Shown here: one piece after another, positions 1 through 6,743 of the stretch
How the letters are laid out: each line of letters opens with the position of its first letter
Numbering within the stretch: position 1 is the first letter of the stretch
Source of the DNA: Maritimibacter sp.
GTDB lineage: Bacteria > Pseudomonadota > Alphaproteobacteria > Rhodobacterales > Rhodobacteraceae
Assembly (NCBI GenBank): GCA_020441225.1
Contig: JAGRMP010000634.1
Coordinates: 1-13,023 of the forward strand
Direction of reading: 5' to 3'
Length of the DNA: 13,023 nucleotides
Notes under the pieces: model-generated
Told to the model about the DNA's origin: nothing
The model's database searches: none
The model's input: only the letters and a program-made list of their open reading frames with translations
Translations under genes and position numbers: made by a program

Positions 1-135
1 CATTATGAGTCCGCATCCTAGCCGCCCGCAGACCCGGGCTGCGGCGTTGCCGCCGTCACGGCGCGGCGGCGGCGCGACAAACGAACCCGGAAACCATCGG
101 GGGACGGGTCCGCCGGCGGCGCTGATCGCGCCGGT
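1..135. other. Non-coding flank downstream of the left operon
   Basis: No convincing gene. CCGCAG (26-31) and CTGCGG (39-44) form a 6-bp stem around ACCCGGG, downstream of the operon on the minus strand, but no T-run follows, so it is only a possible factor-dependent termination region. A 65-codon open frame here runs into the opposite-strand gene and has no ribosome site. Confidence 0.4.
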
Positions 136-2361
136 TCATTCGGTCCGTTTGCGCCCGGACAGCCGGATCAGCTCTTCATGCAACTCGAACCAGATCGTGT
201 GATAGCTGTCCTTCAGCGGGTGCGCGACCATGTCGCTGTCCCCCGCCTTCATCCTGTCCAACGCCTCGGCCAGGCGATCGCGATACCGGATCAACCGCGG
301 CTCGGCCCCGGCCACGCGCTCGACAATCGGAACGATCACCGGGTGGATGTCGGTTTCGATCCGCTTCATCACCCCGGCGTCGTACTCCGCGTCCGAGTGG
401 TCGTTGATCACCTGGGCGCCCTCGACCGGCCGCATCTGCCAGTCGGTCACGACCGTCTTGAAGGCATCGTTCACGGCGTGGAACGCATCCCATTCGCCGA
501 GGATGTCGTCCTTGATCCGCGCCGCCGCCGCGGCATACCAGCCGTCGACCCGTGCCACCAGCTCGGGCGCGGGCCGGACCCGGTCGCGCGGCATGGCGAG
601 GACGTCGTTTTGCGCAAGCAACTCGTCGAACACCGCGGCGACCGCGTCGGCGGCGGCCCCCAACACCTGCGCGATGGCGGCCGCGTCGCCCATGCCCTTG
701 AGCGCGAGCGCGCGTGACACGGTCTCCGCAGTCGCCGCTTCGCGGTAGTCCGCGGCCCGGGTGGCACCGGCCGCCTCCGGCAGCGCGCGCTGCCAGGCCC
801 GCAGGATGGCGACTTCCGGCGCCTCGATCTCCGCACGCTGATGCGCGCCCAGCAGAACCTCACCGTCGGTTCCGTCGACGGTGATCTCGGTGCCGTTGGG
901 CACGAAGCGGTCGCCGATCCGGATGCCGTCGTCCAGCACCTCGACATCGCGCGCGCCGACCACCGCCGGCAGGCCCCAGCTGCGCGCGACCACCGCAGCA
1001 TGGCTCACATGTCCGCCGCGGGTGGTCAGGATGCCCACGGCGGCGGCCATCCCGGCGATGTCGGCCGGCGAGGTCTCGCGACGCACCAGGATCACCGCCT
1101 CGCCCCGGCCCTCGGCGGCGACCGCCTCGTCGACACTGGTGCACAGCGCCCCGATCGCCTGGCCCGGCGAGGCGGCCAGGCCGGCGGCGAGCACATGCGC
1201 ATCGGTCGGCTCGCAATGCGCAACCGGCAGCATCGGCGGGTCGCGCAAGATATCCGCGACCCGCTCCAGGGCCTCCTCGCGGGTCAGCGGAAATTCCGGG
1301 TCTTCGGCCATGTCGATGGCCATCCGCAACGCCGCGCGCGGGCTGTGCTTGCCTTTGCGGTATTGCAGCATCCAGAAGCTGCCCCGTTCGACGGTGAACT
1401 CGATATCGGCGATGTCGCGCAGATCGCGTTCCAGCAGATGCGCCGTCTTCGCCAGCTCGGCATGGACGTCGGGCCAGAGCGCGGCGAGGTCGGAGATCGG
1501 GCGGGTCTGGTGGGTCCCGGCCACCACGTCCTCGCCCTGGGCGCCCTGGAGGAAATCGCCCATCAGGGCGTTGTCGCCGCTCGACGGGCAGCGGGAAAAG
1601 GCCACACCGGTCCCGGATGTGTCGCCGAGATTGCCGAAGGCCATCATCTGCACATTGGCGGCGGTGAACAGATCGTCGGAAATGCCTTCGAGGCGGCGGT
1701 AGGTCCGGGCCCGGTCGCCGGTCCAGGAGGCGAAGACGGCGCGAACAGCCTCACGCAGTTGCTCGATCGGATCGGCGGGGACCGCGTAGCCCCGTCCCGC
1801 GAGCTCGGCCCGGAGCGCGACGGTGGCGCGGCCAAGCGCGTCGGGGGCCAGGCCCGCGCCCTCGTCGGGACCGAGATGCGCCTCGCTGAGCGTGCGGACC
1901 AGCTCGGACGGGGCCGCACGGACCACGCAGACGTAGGATTGGACGAAGCGGCGCAGCGTGTCCCAGCCGAAGCGGGCGTCGCCGGTCGCCGTGCCAAGGG
2001 CGCGCGCGATCTCTTCGGTCATGCCGGCATTCAGGACCGTGTCCATCATCCCCGGCATCGAGACCGGCGCACCGGAACGCACGCTCACGAGGAGCGGCGC
2101 GGCGGCGTCTCCGAGGCGCTTGCCGGTGGCGGTTTCGAGCGCGCGCAGGCACCCGGTCAGGGCAAGCTCGTGGGCCTCGGTCCAGCCAGCGTCGAGGTAG
2201 GATCTGCAAGCGTCGGTGGTCAGGGTGAACCCGGGCGGAACCGGCAGCCCGAGATCCACCATGCGGGCGAGCCCGGCCCCCTTGCCGCCCAGCAGCCGCC
2301 GGCGCTCGTCGGCGTCGAGCGCGGCACCCTCGGCAAAGGACATGCCCAACAGTTCAGCCAT
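136..2361 (-). CDS. PPDK-like ATP-grasp plus phospho-histidine domain protein (no PEP barrel); probable kinase subunit
   Basis: A 741-aa protein resembling the first two domains of pyruvate phosphate dikinase. Residues about 1-340 are the PEP/pyruvate-binding ATP-grasp region: GGKGAGLARM near 25, VSVRSGAPVSMPGMMDT near 92, GTGVAFSRCPS near 250, AQGEDVVAG near 274 and DIEFTVERG near 319. Residues about 390-505 are the swivelling phospho-histidine domain, with GGHVSH giving candidate catalytic His454. The C-terminal TIM barrel that binds PEP in PPDK is absent. Instead there is a tail of about 235 residues with WQMRP, NDHSDAEYD and DSYHTIWFELHEEL blocks, which I recall from short actinobacterial PPDK-like proteins. 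The start at 2361 is set by a strong AGGGAGGAA 4 nt upstream. It is the last gene of the operon, 191 bp after the O-demethylase. I infer that it takes phosphate from ATP and serves the acceptor-domain protein at 4864-6528, as in phenylphosphate synthase-type kinases. True PPDK activity is unlikely. Confidence 0.85.
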   Translation of the reverse strand: MAELLGMSFAEGAALDADERRRLLGGKGAGLARMVDLGLPVPPGFTLTTDACRSYLDAGWTEAHELALTGCLRALETATGKRLGDAAAPLLVSVRSGAPVSMPGMMDTVLNAGMTEEIARALGTATGDARFGWDTLRRFVQSYVCVVRAAPSELVRTLSEAHLGPDEGAGLAPDALGRATVALRAELAGRGYAVPADPIEQLREAVRAVFASWTGDRARTYRRLEGISDDLFTAANVQMMAFGNLGDTSGTGVAFSRCPSSGDNALMGDFLQGAQGEDVVAGTHQTRPISDLAALWPDVHAELAKTAHLLERDLRDIADIEFTVERGSFWMLQYRKGKHSPRAALRMAIDMAEDPEFPLTREEALERVADILRDPPMLPVAHCEPTDAHVLAAGLAASPGQAIGALCTSVDEAVAAEGRGEAVILVRRETSPADIAGMAAAVGILTTRGGHVSHAAVVARSWGLPAVVGARDVEVLDDGIRIGDRFVPNGTEITVDGTDGEVLLGAHQRAEIEAPEVAILRAWQRALPEAAGATRAADYREAATAETVSRALALKGMGDAAAIAQVLGAAADAVAAVFDELLAQNDVLAMPRDRVRPAPELVARVDGWYAAAAARIKDDILGEWDAFHAVNDAFKTVVTDWQMRPVEGAQVINDHSDAEYDAGVMKRIETDIHPVIVPIVERVAGAEPRLIRYRDRLAEALDRMKAGDSDMVAHPLKDSYHTIWFELHEELIRLSGRKRTE

Positions 2362-2365
2362 CGTC

Positions 2366-2374
2366 TTCCTCCCT
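2366..2374 (-). promoter_or_regulatory. Strong ribosome-binding site that fixes the start at 2361
   Basis: AGGGAGGAA on the minus strand lies 4 nt before the ATG at 2361. It is identical over nine bases to the site of the first gene of the operon (6532-6540), while the phosphatase and O-demethylase genes have different, shorter sites. Matched initiation strength would suit two subunits of one enzyme. Confidence 0.75.
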
Positions 2375-2520
2375 GCGTCCGGGACCCGAAAGGTCCGGGC
2401 CGTCTCCTGCGGCCCCCAAAGTCACGGTCTTGCCCCGTTGTCTCTCCCCTCTCGGGGGGACGCAAGGGCGCGGCGGGGCGGCCCGGGCGCAGCGTTCCTC
2501 CACGCGGCCCGGCCGCCGGT

Positions 2521-2541
2521 CCCCGGGGCCGCACCCCGGGG
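2521..2541 (-). other. Very GC-rich intercistronic hairpin after the O-demethylase gene
   Basis: Two CCCCGGGG octamers separated by five bases form an 8-bp all-GC stem, beginning 11 nt after the O-demethylase stop (minus strand). An alternative stem with GGCCGC/GCGGCC arms (2527-2546) overlaps it. No T-run follows, so it is not a canonical intrinsic terminator; it may be an mRNA-stabilising, processing or attenuation element. The rest of the 191-bp gap (2362-2552) is GC-rich without a gene or clear promoter. Confidence 0.45.
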
Positions 2542-2552
2542 CGGCCTTCGCC

Positions 2553-3935
2553 CTATTTCGGGGTCGGAACGACCGTCGCGCCGATGGTCATCTGCCGATG
2601 CCGCTCGATCCAGGGCTGGCTGCGCGCGCCGCCGTCGGGCTCGCCCCAGACCACGCTCACCTTGGATCCGGGCGCGGCGTGGTCGGCGTCGACGACCGCG
2701 GTCGACAGGATCGACCGCTCGTTCCAGCTGAACCCGGTGTAGACCGCGGCGCCGATGGTCTTGCCCTCGGCATCGCAGACCGCGTCGTACTGCCAGTTGG
2801 CGTAGTTCGAGATCGGGTGGTTCATGTAGAGGCCCGGAAGCTGGTCGCGGTCGAGATAGGAGGCGGTCAGCCTGTTCACGTCCTGAGGGTCCCAGGCGAG
2901 GGTCACCCGTTTGCGATGGGTCCTGCCCGCCATCGCCTCGAGCGCGTCGCGGCCGATGAAGTCGTGATCGAACTTGATGTGGTGGCCATAGCCGAGCTCG
3001 TAGGGGTTGAAGTAGTAATCCTCGATATTGGGCGAGTAGAAGCTGCCGCCGAGCGACCATTTGACCTCGTTGGCGCTTTCGGGCAGCCATTCGCGGAACC
3101 CGCGCATCTCTTCGCTGGAATAGATCGCGTGCACCGGGCGCGGGATCCAGCCGATTTCCAGCGCGGTGGAGAAATAGGCGAACGACCCGACCTGGCGCAG
3201 GTCGAACGCGGGGCCGGCCTCCAGGATCGCGGCCTTGACCGCTTCGCCCTCGGCCCAGGGGCCCCAAAACTCGTAGCCCGGGCCGCCCGCCATCGTCATG
3301 CGGAACGCCGACACCGAATGGCCGCCGATATTGAGCTTGACGATCGTGGTCCGCGGCACGTCCGGCAGCGGCGCGCCGTTGAGCTTTTCGAGGAGCGCCA
3401 GCGCGTTGGGCCCTTCGAGCTGGTAGCGGAACAGCCGGCGCTGGCCCGCTGCGTTCTGCGACAGGATCTGGTCGGGGTGGATCGTCACGTCCCAGCCGCC
3501 GACCTCGGCCTGGTATTCGAGCCATTTGTGCCCCGCGGCGCGGCCGACCAGCTCGATCTCGTTTTCCGCCTCGCTGAACAGGATGCCGTCGCCGACCACA
3601 TTGCCGTCATACCCGCAGGCGAGATAGTGCCGCGCCTTGCCGACGCCGAATTTCTCCAGGTTGTTGACCGCCAGCGACTGGATCAGCGCCTTGGCGTCCT
3701 TGCCGCGCACCACCGTCGAGATCATGTGGAAGGACTGGTTGTAGAAAGCGACCGAGTTGTTCCAGGCGGATTGTTCGTCGCGCCACGACGTGTACTCGGG
3801 CTGCACGAGCGGCGGCGGCTGGCGCAGAACCGCGTCGCTCGACGGCGAGCCCTTCTTGTTGCCGTAGAGGTAGTCGACAAGGTTGGGGACCGTGTCCAGT
3901 TTGTCCTGCAAGGTCTGCGGCGCTTTGGTGGTCAT
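2553..3935 (-). CDS. LigM-like tetrahydrofolate-dependent aromatic O-demethylase (GcvT/aminomethyltransferase fold)
   Basis: A 460-aa protein of the GcvT-like folate-binding superfamily. Its length is close to that of LigM (471 aa), the vanillate/3-O-methylgallate O-demethylase of Sphingobium SYK-6. Family features visible are the N-terminal FYNQSFHM block (about 64-71), GPNALALLEKL (about 175-185), PGYEFWGP (about 219-226), YYFNPYELGYGHHIKFDHDFIGRD in parts across 307-330, and a C-terminal beta-rich segment with WNERSILS (404-411). LigM-type enzymes move an aryl-ether methyl group to tetrahydrofolate, leaving a phenol and 5-methyl-THF; the protein has no signal peptide and should be cytoplasmic. 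The substrate cannot be read from sequence. DmdA-like or sarcosine-like use of the same fold is the main alternative. The start at 3935 is fixed by AGGAGA 7 nt upstream; the longer open frame upstream crosses the phosphatase gene and is a shadow. No C1-recycling gene (metF, folD, fhs) lies in the window. Confidence 0.82.
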   Translation of the reverse strand: MTTKAPQTLQDKLDTVPNLVDYLYGNKKGSPSSDAVLRQPPPLVQPEYTSWRDEQSAWNNSVAFYNQSFHMISTVVRGKDAKALIQSLAVNNLEKFGVGKARHYLACGYDGNVVGDGILFSEAENEIELVGRAAGHKWLEYQAEVGGWDVTIHPDQILSQNAAGQRRLFRYQLEGPNALALLEKLNGAPLPDVPRTTIVKLNIGGHSVSAFRMTMAGGPGYEFWGPWAEGEAVKAAILEAGPAFDLRQVGSFAYFSTALEIGWIPRPVHAIYSSEEMRGFREWLPESANEVKWSLGGSFYSPNIEDYYFNPYELGYGHHIKFDHDFIGRDALEAMAGRTHRKRVTLAWDPQDVNRLTASYLDRDQLPGLYMNHPISNYANWQYDAVCDAEGKTIGAAVYTGFSWNERSILSTAVVDADHAAPGSKVSVVWGEPDGGARSQPWIERHRQMTIGATVVPTPK

Positions 3936-4015
3936 GATGGATCTCCTGTTTCCTGTGGTGGGCGGCGCGGGACCGGCCGGTGGCGTGTGTTCCCCGCAGA
4001 TCCCGGATGTCGGGG

Positions 4016-4738
4016 TCACGCGACCAGGCGCGCCCTTGTCTTTTCGATCAGCGCCGGGTCGATCCCCTTTTCGGCCGCCCAGGCCTGGGGCGACGGCCAG
4101 TCGGCGCGCAGCTTGTCGAGCATCATGATAAGCCCCTCGGGCGACGGCCGGTGGCGTGCATAAGCCGGCGCCTCGGGCGGGACCGGCAGGCCGAACGCCT
4201 CGAGATTGGCCATCATCGCCTCGAACACCGGGCCGCTCATCTCGTAATCGGCGATGATCTCGGCGTCGGTCACACCGACCAGGGCCAGGGTCATCGCGAC
4301 GATGAACCCGGTCCGGTCCTTGCCGGTGTGGCAATGGACCAGCACCGCCGCGTCGGTGGTCACGAGGTGGTCGAGAAACACCGCGAGCGGCGGGCCGCCG
4401 CAGTCCAGCATGTGCAGCAGGAACCCGTCCGGGGTCTGGTCGATCGCCTGCATGCCGCCGGCGAGCTCGAAGAAGTCGATGTTGACGCCGCGCCCCTCCG
4501 CCCCCAGGAGGCCCGAGCCGCCGAGTTCCTGTCCGAGCATCTTCCTGCCCCGAAGGTCGACCACCCGGCCGATCCCCAGGATCTCGCGCGCCCGGGTCAC
4601 ATCGGCCGCGGTCATGAGCTGCGGGGTTTCGCTGCGGAAGAGCACGCCCGTGCGGGTGAGGCCGCCCTGTTCGAGCGTCAGCCCGCCCAGGTCCCGGCAA
4701 TTCACGAGGCCGTCGAAGGCTTGCATTTTTCGTATCAT
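4016..4738 (-). CDS. Tyrosine/dual-specificity-type protein phosphatase family (HCxxGKDRTG), probable small-molecule or aryl-phosphate phosphatase
   Basis: A 240-aa protein of the Cys-dependent phosphatase family that includes mycobacterial MptpB (Y_phosphatase3). The P-loop VHCHTGKDRTG carries nucleophile Cys136 and Arg142 in the C-x5-R arrangement. Other family blocks are NCRDLGG (13-19), TGVLFRSE (30-37) and VVDLRGR (59-65). The catalytic set looks complete and there is no signal peptide or membrane segment. The start at 4738 is chosen because it precedes the NCRDLGG core and has a purine-rich GGGAAGAGAAG upstream; this is weaker than the ribosome sites of the two kinase-like genes. A start at 4780 would add 14 residues. 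It lies between the acceptor-domain kinase gene (125 bp upstream) and the O-demethylase (80 bp downstream). Aryl phosphates are chemically like phosphotyrosine, so I infer removal of phosphate from a phosphorylated phenolic intermediate. A protein-phosphatase role remains possible. Confidence 0.85.
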   Translation of the reverse strand: MIRKMQAFDGLVNCRDLGGLTLEQGGLTRTGVLFRSETPQLMTAADVTRAREILGIGRVVDLRGRKMLGQELGGSGLLGAEGRGVNIDFFELAGGMQAIDQTPDGFLLHMLDCGGPPLAVFLDHLVTTDAAVLVHCHTGKDRTGFIVAMTLALVGVTDAEIIADYEMSGPVFEAMMANLEAFGLPVPPEAPAYARHRPSPEGLIMMLDKLRADWPSPQAWAAEKGIDPALIEKTRARLVA

Positions 4739-4863
4739 CGAACTTCTCTTCCCATCGGCTGTGGCGCGCTGTGCGGACAACTCCGGGGCACAGGCGGGCC
4801 GGGCCGACGGCCCCGAGGGGGCCGCCAGCAGGCGTGGTTTGCAAAGGCGGGATCGCGCTGCGG

Positions 4864-6528
4864 TTAGAGCGGGCGACCGTCGAGGTAGACGTTGCCGTTG
4901 GTGCCGTCGACGGTGATCGTCTGGCCGGTCCGGATGCGCGACGTGCCATCGACCGAGCCGACCACGGCCGGCACCCCGAATTCGCGGGCCACGATGGCGC
5001 AGTGGCTCATGATGCCGCCGACATCGGCGACCACGGCCCCGGCAATGGCGAACATCGGCACCCAGGGCGGCAGGGTCATTTCGCAGACCATGATCTCGCC
5101 GTCCTGCAATTCGCCCGCTTCCGCCAGCGAGCGCACGACCCGCGCGGTGCCGGTGCAGATGCCCGGCGAGCCGGCGACACCGTCGATCAGGTTTTCATCC
5201 TGCGCGCCTTCGGGCGGCGGCTTGACGCCGAGCAGCCGGGTGACCAGCGAGTCGACGAAGGGATCGACCCAGGCGCCCGGGGTCGGCGGCGGCGGCGGCG
5301 TGCCGATGAAGGGTAGCGGCTCGATCTCGCAGCAGGCCTGGTAATAGGCTTTGCGCTCGATCACCAGCGGCTTGAGGTCGGTGTCGTTGGCCATCGCCTC
5401 GCGCACGTCGCGATCGTAGAGGTAGAAGATGTCGTCGCCGTCCTCGAGGCATCCGCGGGCCGCGAGGCGCTGCCCCAGAACCCGGACACATCGGCGCAGC
5501 AGCGCCACGCCCATCTGGTCGATGTAGAAGGCGTGGTCTTCGGTCAGGGGATAGGCGTATTGGGAATAGCCCAGCAGCCGTTCGAAGGTCGCCAGCCTGT
5601 CGGGATCGTCGGCAAGGCGCGCGCGAATGGCGGCGGTGCGGTCTTCCCGGCGGGCGACGGAGGCTTCGAAGGCGATCATCGGATCGTCGGCGTCGCCCAT
5701 CGGCACATAGCGGGCGATGTTGCCGAGCGGGATCGCCGGATCGTCGACCCAGGTGGGGTCGGCGAGGTTGTAGACCGCGTCGCTGCGCCAGCCGAAATCG
5801 TGCAGATACGCGTCGAGCTCGGCGAGGAAGGCCTGGCCCGCCTCGGTCGCGGCAAGGGCCGCCTTCAGATCGCGCGGGTGCGTCGCGTCGAACAGCGTCT
5901 GCAGCGCCGGATCCGCTTTGACCCTGCGGCTCAGCGTCCACAGCCCATGCGCGGCATCGACCGGGCGGGTGTGGTAGCCTTGCAGGATCTGGTAGCTCTC
6001 GGTCGGGTCCGCGGGCTGCATGACCGCGTCGTAGAAGTCGCTGAGCGCGGTTCCGGAGATCAGCGCGAAGTTGATATGGCCGTGGATGTACCACATCTCC
6101 TCCATCCAGCGGCACATGTCGAAATAGCGCGTGAAGACCTCTTCGTCCGACAGGACGTCATAGTCGCGGTCGCGCTCGGCTTCGTTGCGGGCGCGGATCA
6201 TCGGCAGCCATTCCTCGGTCCAGCGCTTGCCCACGAGCGGCACGGTCTTGTCGATGAAGCCGGGATAGCGGGTCATGCGATCTTCGATCACCGCCGGATC
6301 GGGATGCGGGTTGAACCCGAGGTAGAAATAGCAATTGGCCGTGATCGATCCGGTGACCACCGGGCAATCGTATTCCGCCTGGGCTTCGGTGAAGCCGCGG
6401 GCGAGCGTGTCGACGACCAGATCGCTCGACAGCGGGTGGATCGGCCGCGGCGCGTGCATCTTGTCGAAGATGAAAAAGCCGGGAACCTCCTCCGGCGGCG
6501 GAAACCCGAAATCCTGTGTGCTGGTCAT
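4864..6528 (-). CDS. PEP-utilising-enzyme mobile-domain protein without ATP-grasp; probable phosphotransferase (acceptor) subunit of an aryl kinase
   Basis: A 554-aa protein resembling the acceptor and swivel parts of PEP synthase-like or rifampin phosphotransferase-like proteins. The C-terminal 110 residues form the phospho-histidine domain: CEMTLPPWVPMF near 482, then GGIMSHCAIVARE with candidate phospho-acceptor His509, then GVPAVVG. Residues 1 to about 430 are mostly alpha-helical with GWRSD-AVYNLADPTWVDDP at 246-264, resembling the acceptor region of Rph/PEP synthase-like proteins. A proline run (411-416) precedes the swivel domain. The ATP-grasp domain is missing, so the protein needs a partner; the obvious one is the 741-aa product of the same operon. 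This split matches PpsA/PpsB of phenylphosphate synthase and, from memory, AcvAB/HpeHI kinases. The start at 6528 is fixed by AGGGAGGAA 3 nt upstream; the upstream extension to 6678 has no family similarity. It is the first gene of the operon, divergent from the LysR gene at 6805. Confidence 0.82.
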   Translation of the reverse strand: MTSTQDFGFPPPEEVPGFFIFDKMHAPRPIHPLSSDLVVDTLARGFTEAQAEYDCPVVTGSITANCYFYLGFNPHPDPAVIEDRMTRYPGFIDKTVPLVGKRWTEEWLPMIRARNEAERDRDYDVLSDEEVFTRYFDMCRWMEEMWYIHGHINFALISGTALSDFYDAVMQPADPTESYQILQGYHTRPVDAAHGLWTLSRRVKADPALQTLFDATHPRDLKAALAATEAGQAFLAELDAYLHDFGWRSDAVYNLADPTWVDDPAIPLGNIARYVPMGDADDPMIAFEASVARREDRTAAIRARLADDPDRLATFERLLGYSQYAYPLTEDHAFYIDQMGVALLRRCVRVLGQRLAARGCLEDGDDIFYLYDRDVREAMANDTDLKPLVIERKAYYQACCEIEPLPFIGTPPPPPTPGAWVDPFVDSLVTRLLGVKPPPEGAQDENLIDGVAGSPGICTGTARVVRSLAEAGELQDGEIMVCEMTLPPWVPMFAIAGAVVADVGGIMSHCAIVAREFGVPAVVGSVDGTSRIRTGQTITVDGTNGNVYLDGRPL

Positions 6529-6531
6529 GTG

Positions 6532-6540
6532 TTCCTCCCT
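6532..6540 (-). promoter_or_regulatory. Strong ribosome-binding site that fixes the start at 6528
   Basis: AGGGAGGAA on the minus strand lies 3 nt before the ATG at 6528. It is a near-complete anti-16S match and rules out the longer in-frame start at 6678. The same nine bases precede the other kinase-like gene. Confidence 0.75.
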
Positions 6541-6595
6541 GTGACCCGGGTCGGACACGGGAACGCCCGCTGCAGCTTGTGACGACGCTGCTTGT

Positions 6596-6611
6596 TCCGG
6601 CGATCGCCGGA
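6596..6611. promoter_or_regulatory. 16-bp perfect palindrome in the leader of the kinase/O-demethylase operon
   Basis: TCCGGCGATCGCCGGA reads the same on both strands and lies 68-83 bp upstream of the start at 6528. It contains the octamer GCGATCGC. It could be an operator for another dimeric regulator, or an RNA hairpin in the 5' leader (stem of about 6 bp closing a GATC loop). In GC-rich DNA shorter palindromes are common, but 16 bp without a mismatch stands out. Confidence 0.4.
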
Positions 6612-6699
6612 GCGTGACGTTCTCTTCCTCCCCTGTCCGGCTGCGCCCCACCCTGTCTGAAACGCTGGCTGGTGGCACGACTGGACAAGGGAAAGGCTA

Positions 6700-6727
6700 T
6701 TGACCTCCCCGTTATGCGTCCAATACT
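6700..6727 (+). promoter_or_regulatory. Candidate sigma70-type promoter for the LysR gene
   Basis: TTGACC at 6700-6705 matches five of six -35 bases. AATACT at 6722-6727 matches four of six -10 bases, with a 16-bp spacer. It would start transcription near 6734, about 70 bp before the LysR start. The T-N11-A site at 6713-6725 lies inside it, so a bound regulator would block it, which fits negative autoregulation. No equally good minus-strand promoter was found for the operon. Confidence 0.35.
6713..6725. promoter_or_regulatory. Second candidate LysR half-site (TAT-N7-ATA, T-N11-A)
   Basis: TAT and ATA arms flank 7 bases, with T6713 and A6725 separated by 11. Its centre (6719) is 33 bp, about three helical turns, from the centre of the dyad at 6744-6760. 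That same-face spacing is what a LysR tetramer contacting a recognition and an activation site would need. The arms are short and AT-rich, so chance occurrence is possible. Confidence 0.35.
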
Positions 6728-6743
6728 CAATTTCAATGATTGC

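Noticed and set aside
26..44. Hairpin downstream of the left operon as an intrinsic terminator
   Set aside because: The stem is only 6 bp and no T-run follows on the minus strand.
136..2361. Annotation as a true pyruvate phosphate dikinase
   Set aside because: The PEP-binding TIM barrel is missing and replaced by an unrelated C-terminal domain, so the pyruvate/PEP reaction is not supported.
841..2742. Plus-strand open frame of 633 codons opposite the ATP-grasp gene
   Set aside because: It has no family motifs, no ribosome site and a His/Gly/Arg-rich composition typical of an antisense frame in GC-rich DNA. The minus-strand frame carries unmistakable PPDK motifs.
2430..4163. Plus-strand open frame of 577 codons opposite the O-demethylase gene
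   Set aside because: It is an antisense shadow of the LigM-like gene and part of the phosphatase gene; it lacks domains and a start context.
3936..4949. Possible N-terminal extension fusing the O-demethylase frame through the phosphatase region
   Set aside because: The open frame simply continues upstream in another frame of the phosphatase gene. A clear AGGAGA precedes the ATG at 3935 and that start matches LigM length.
6529..6678. Upstream in-frame extension of 50 residues on the acceptor-domain protein
   Set aside because: The extension is low in family similarity and the ATG at 6528 has an ideal ribosome site; the region carries the operon's leader palindrome instead.
6705..6736. Minus-strand sigma70 promoter for the operon (TTGAAA with CATAAC)
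   Set aside because: The spacer is only 14 bp and the -10 match is poor, so it is not reported as a promoter; a LysR-activated promoter may lack consensus.
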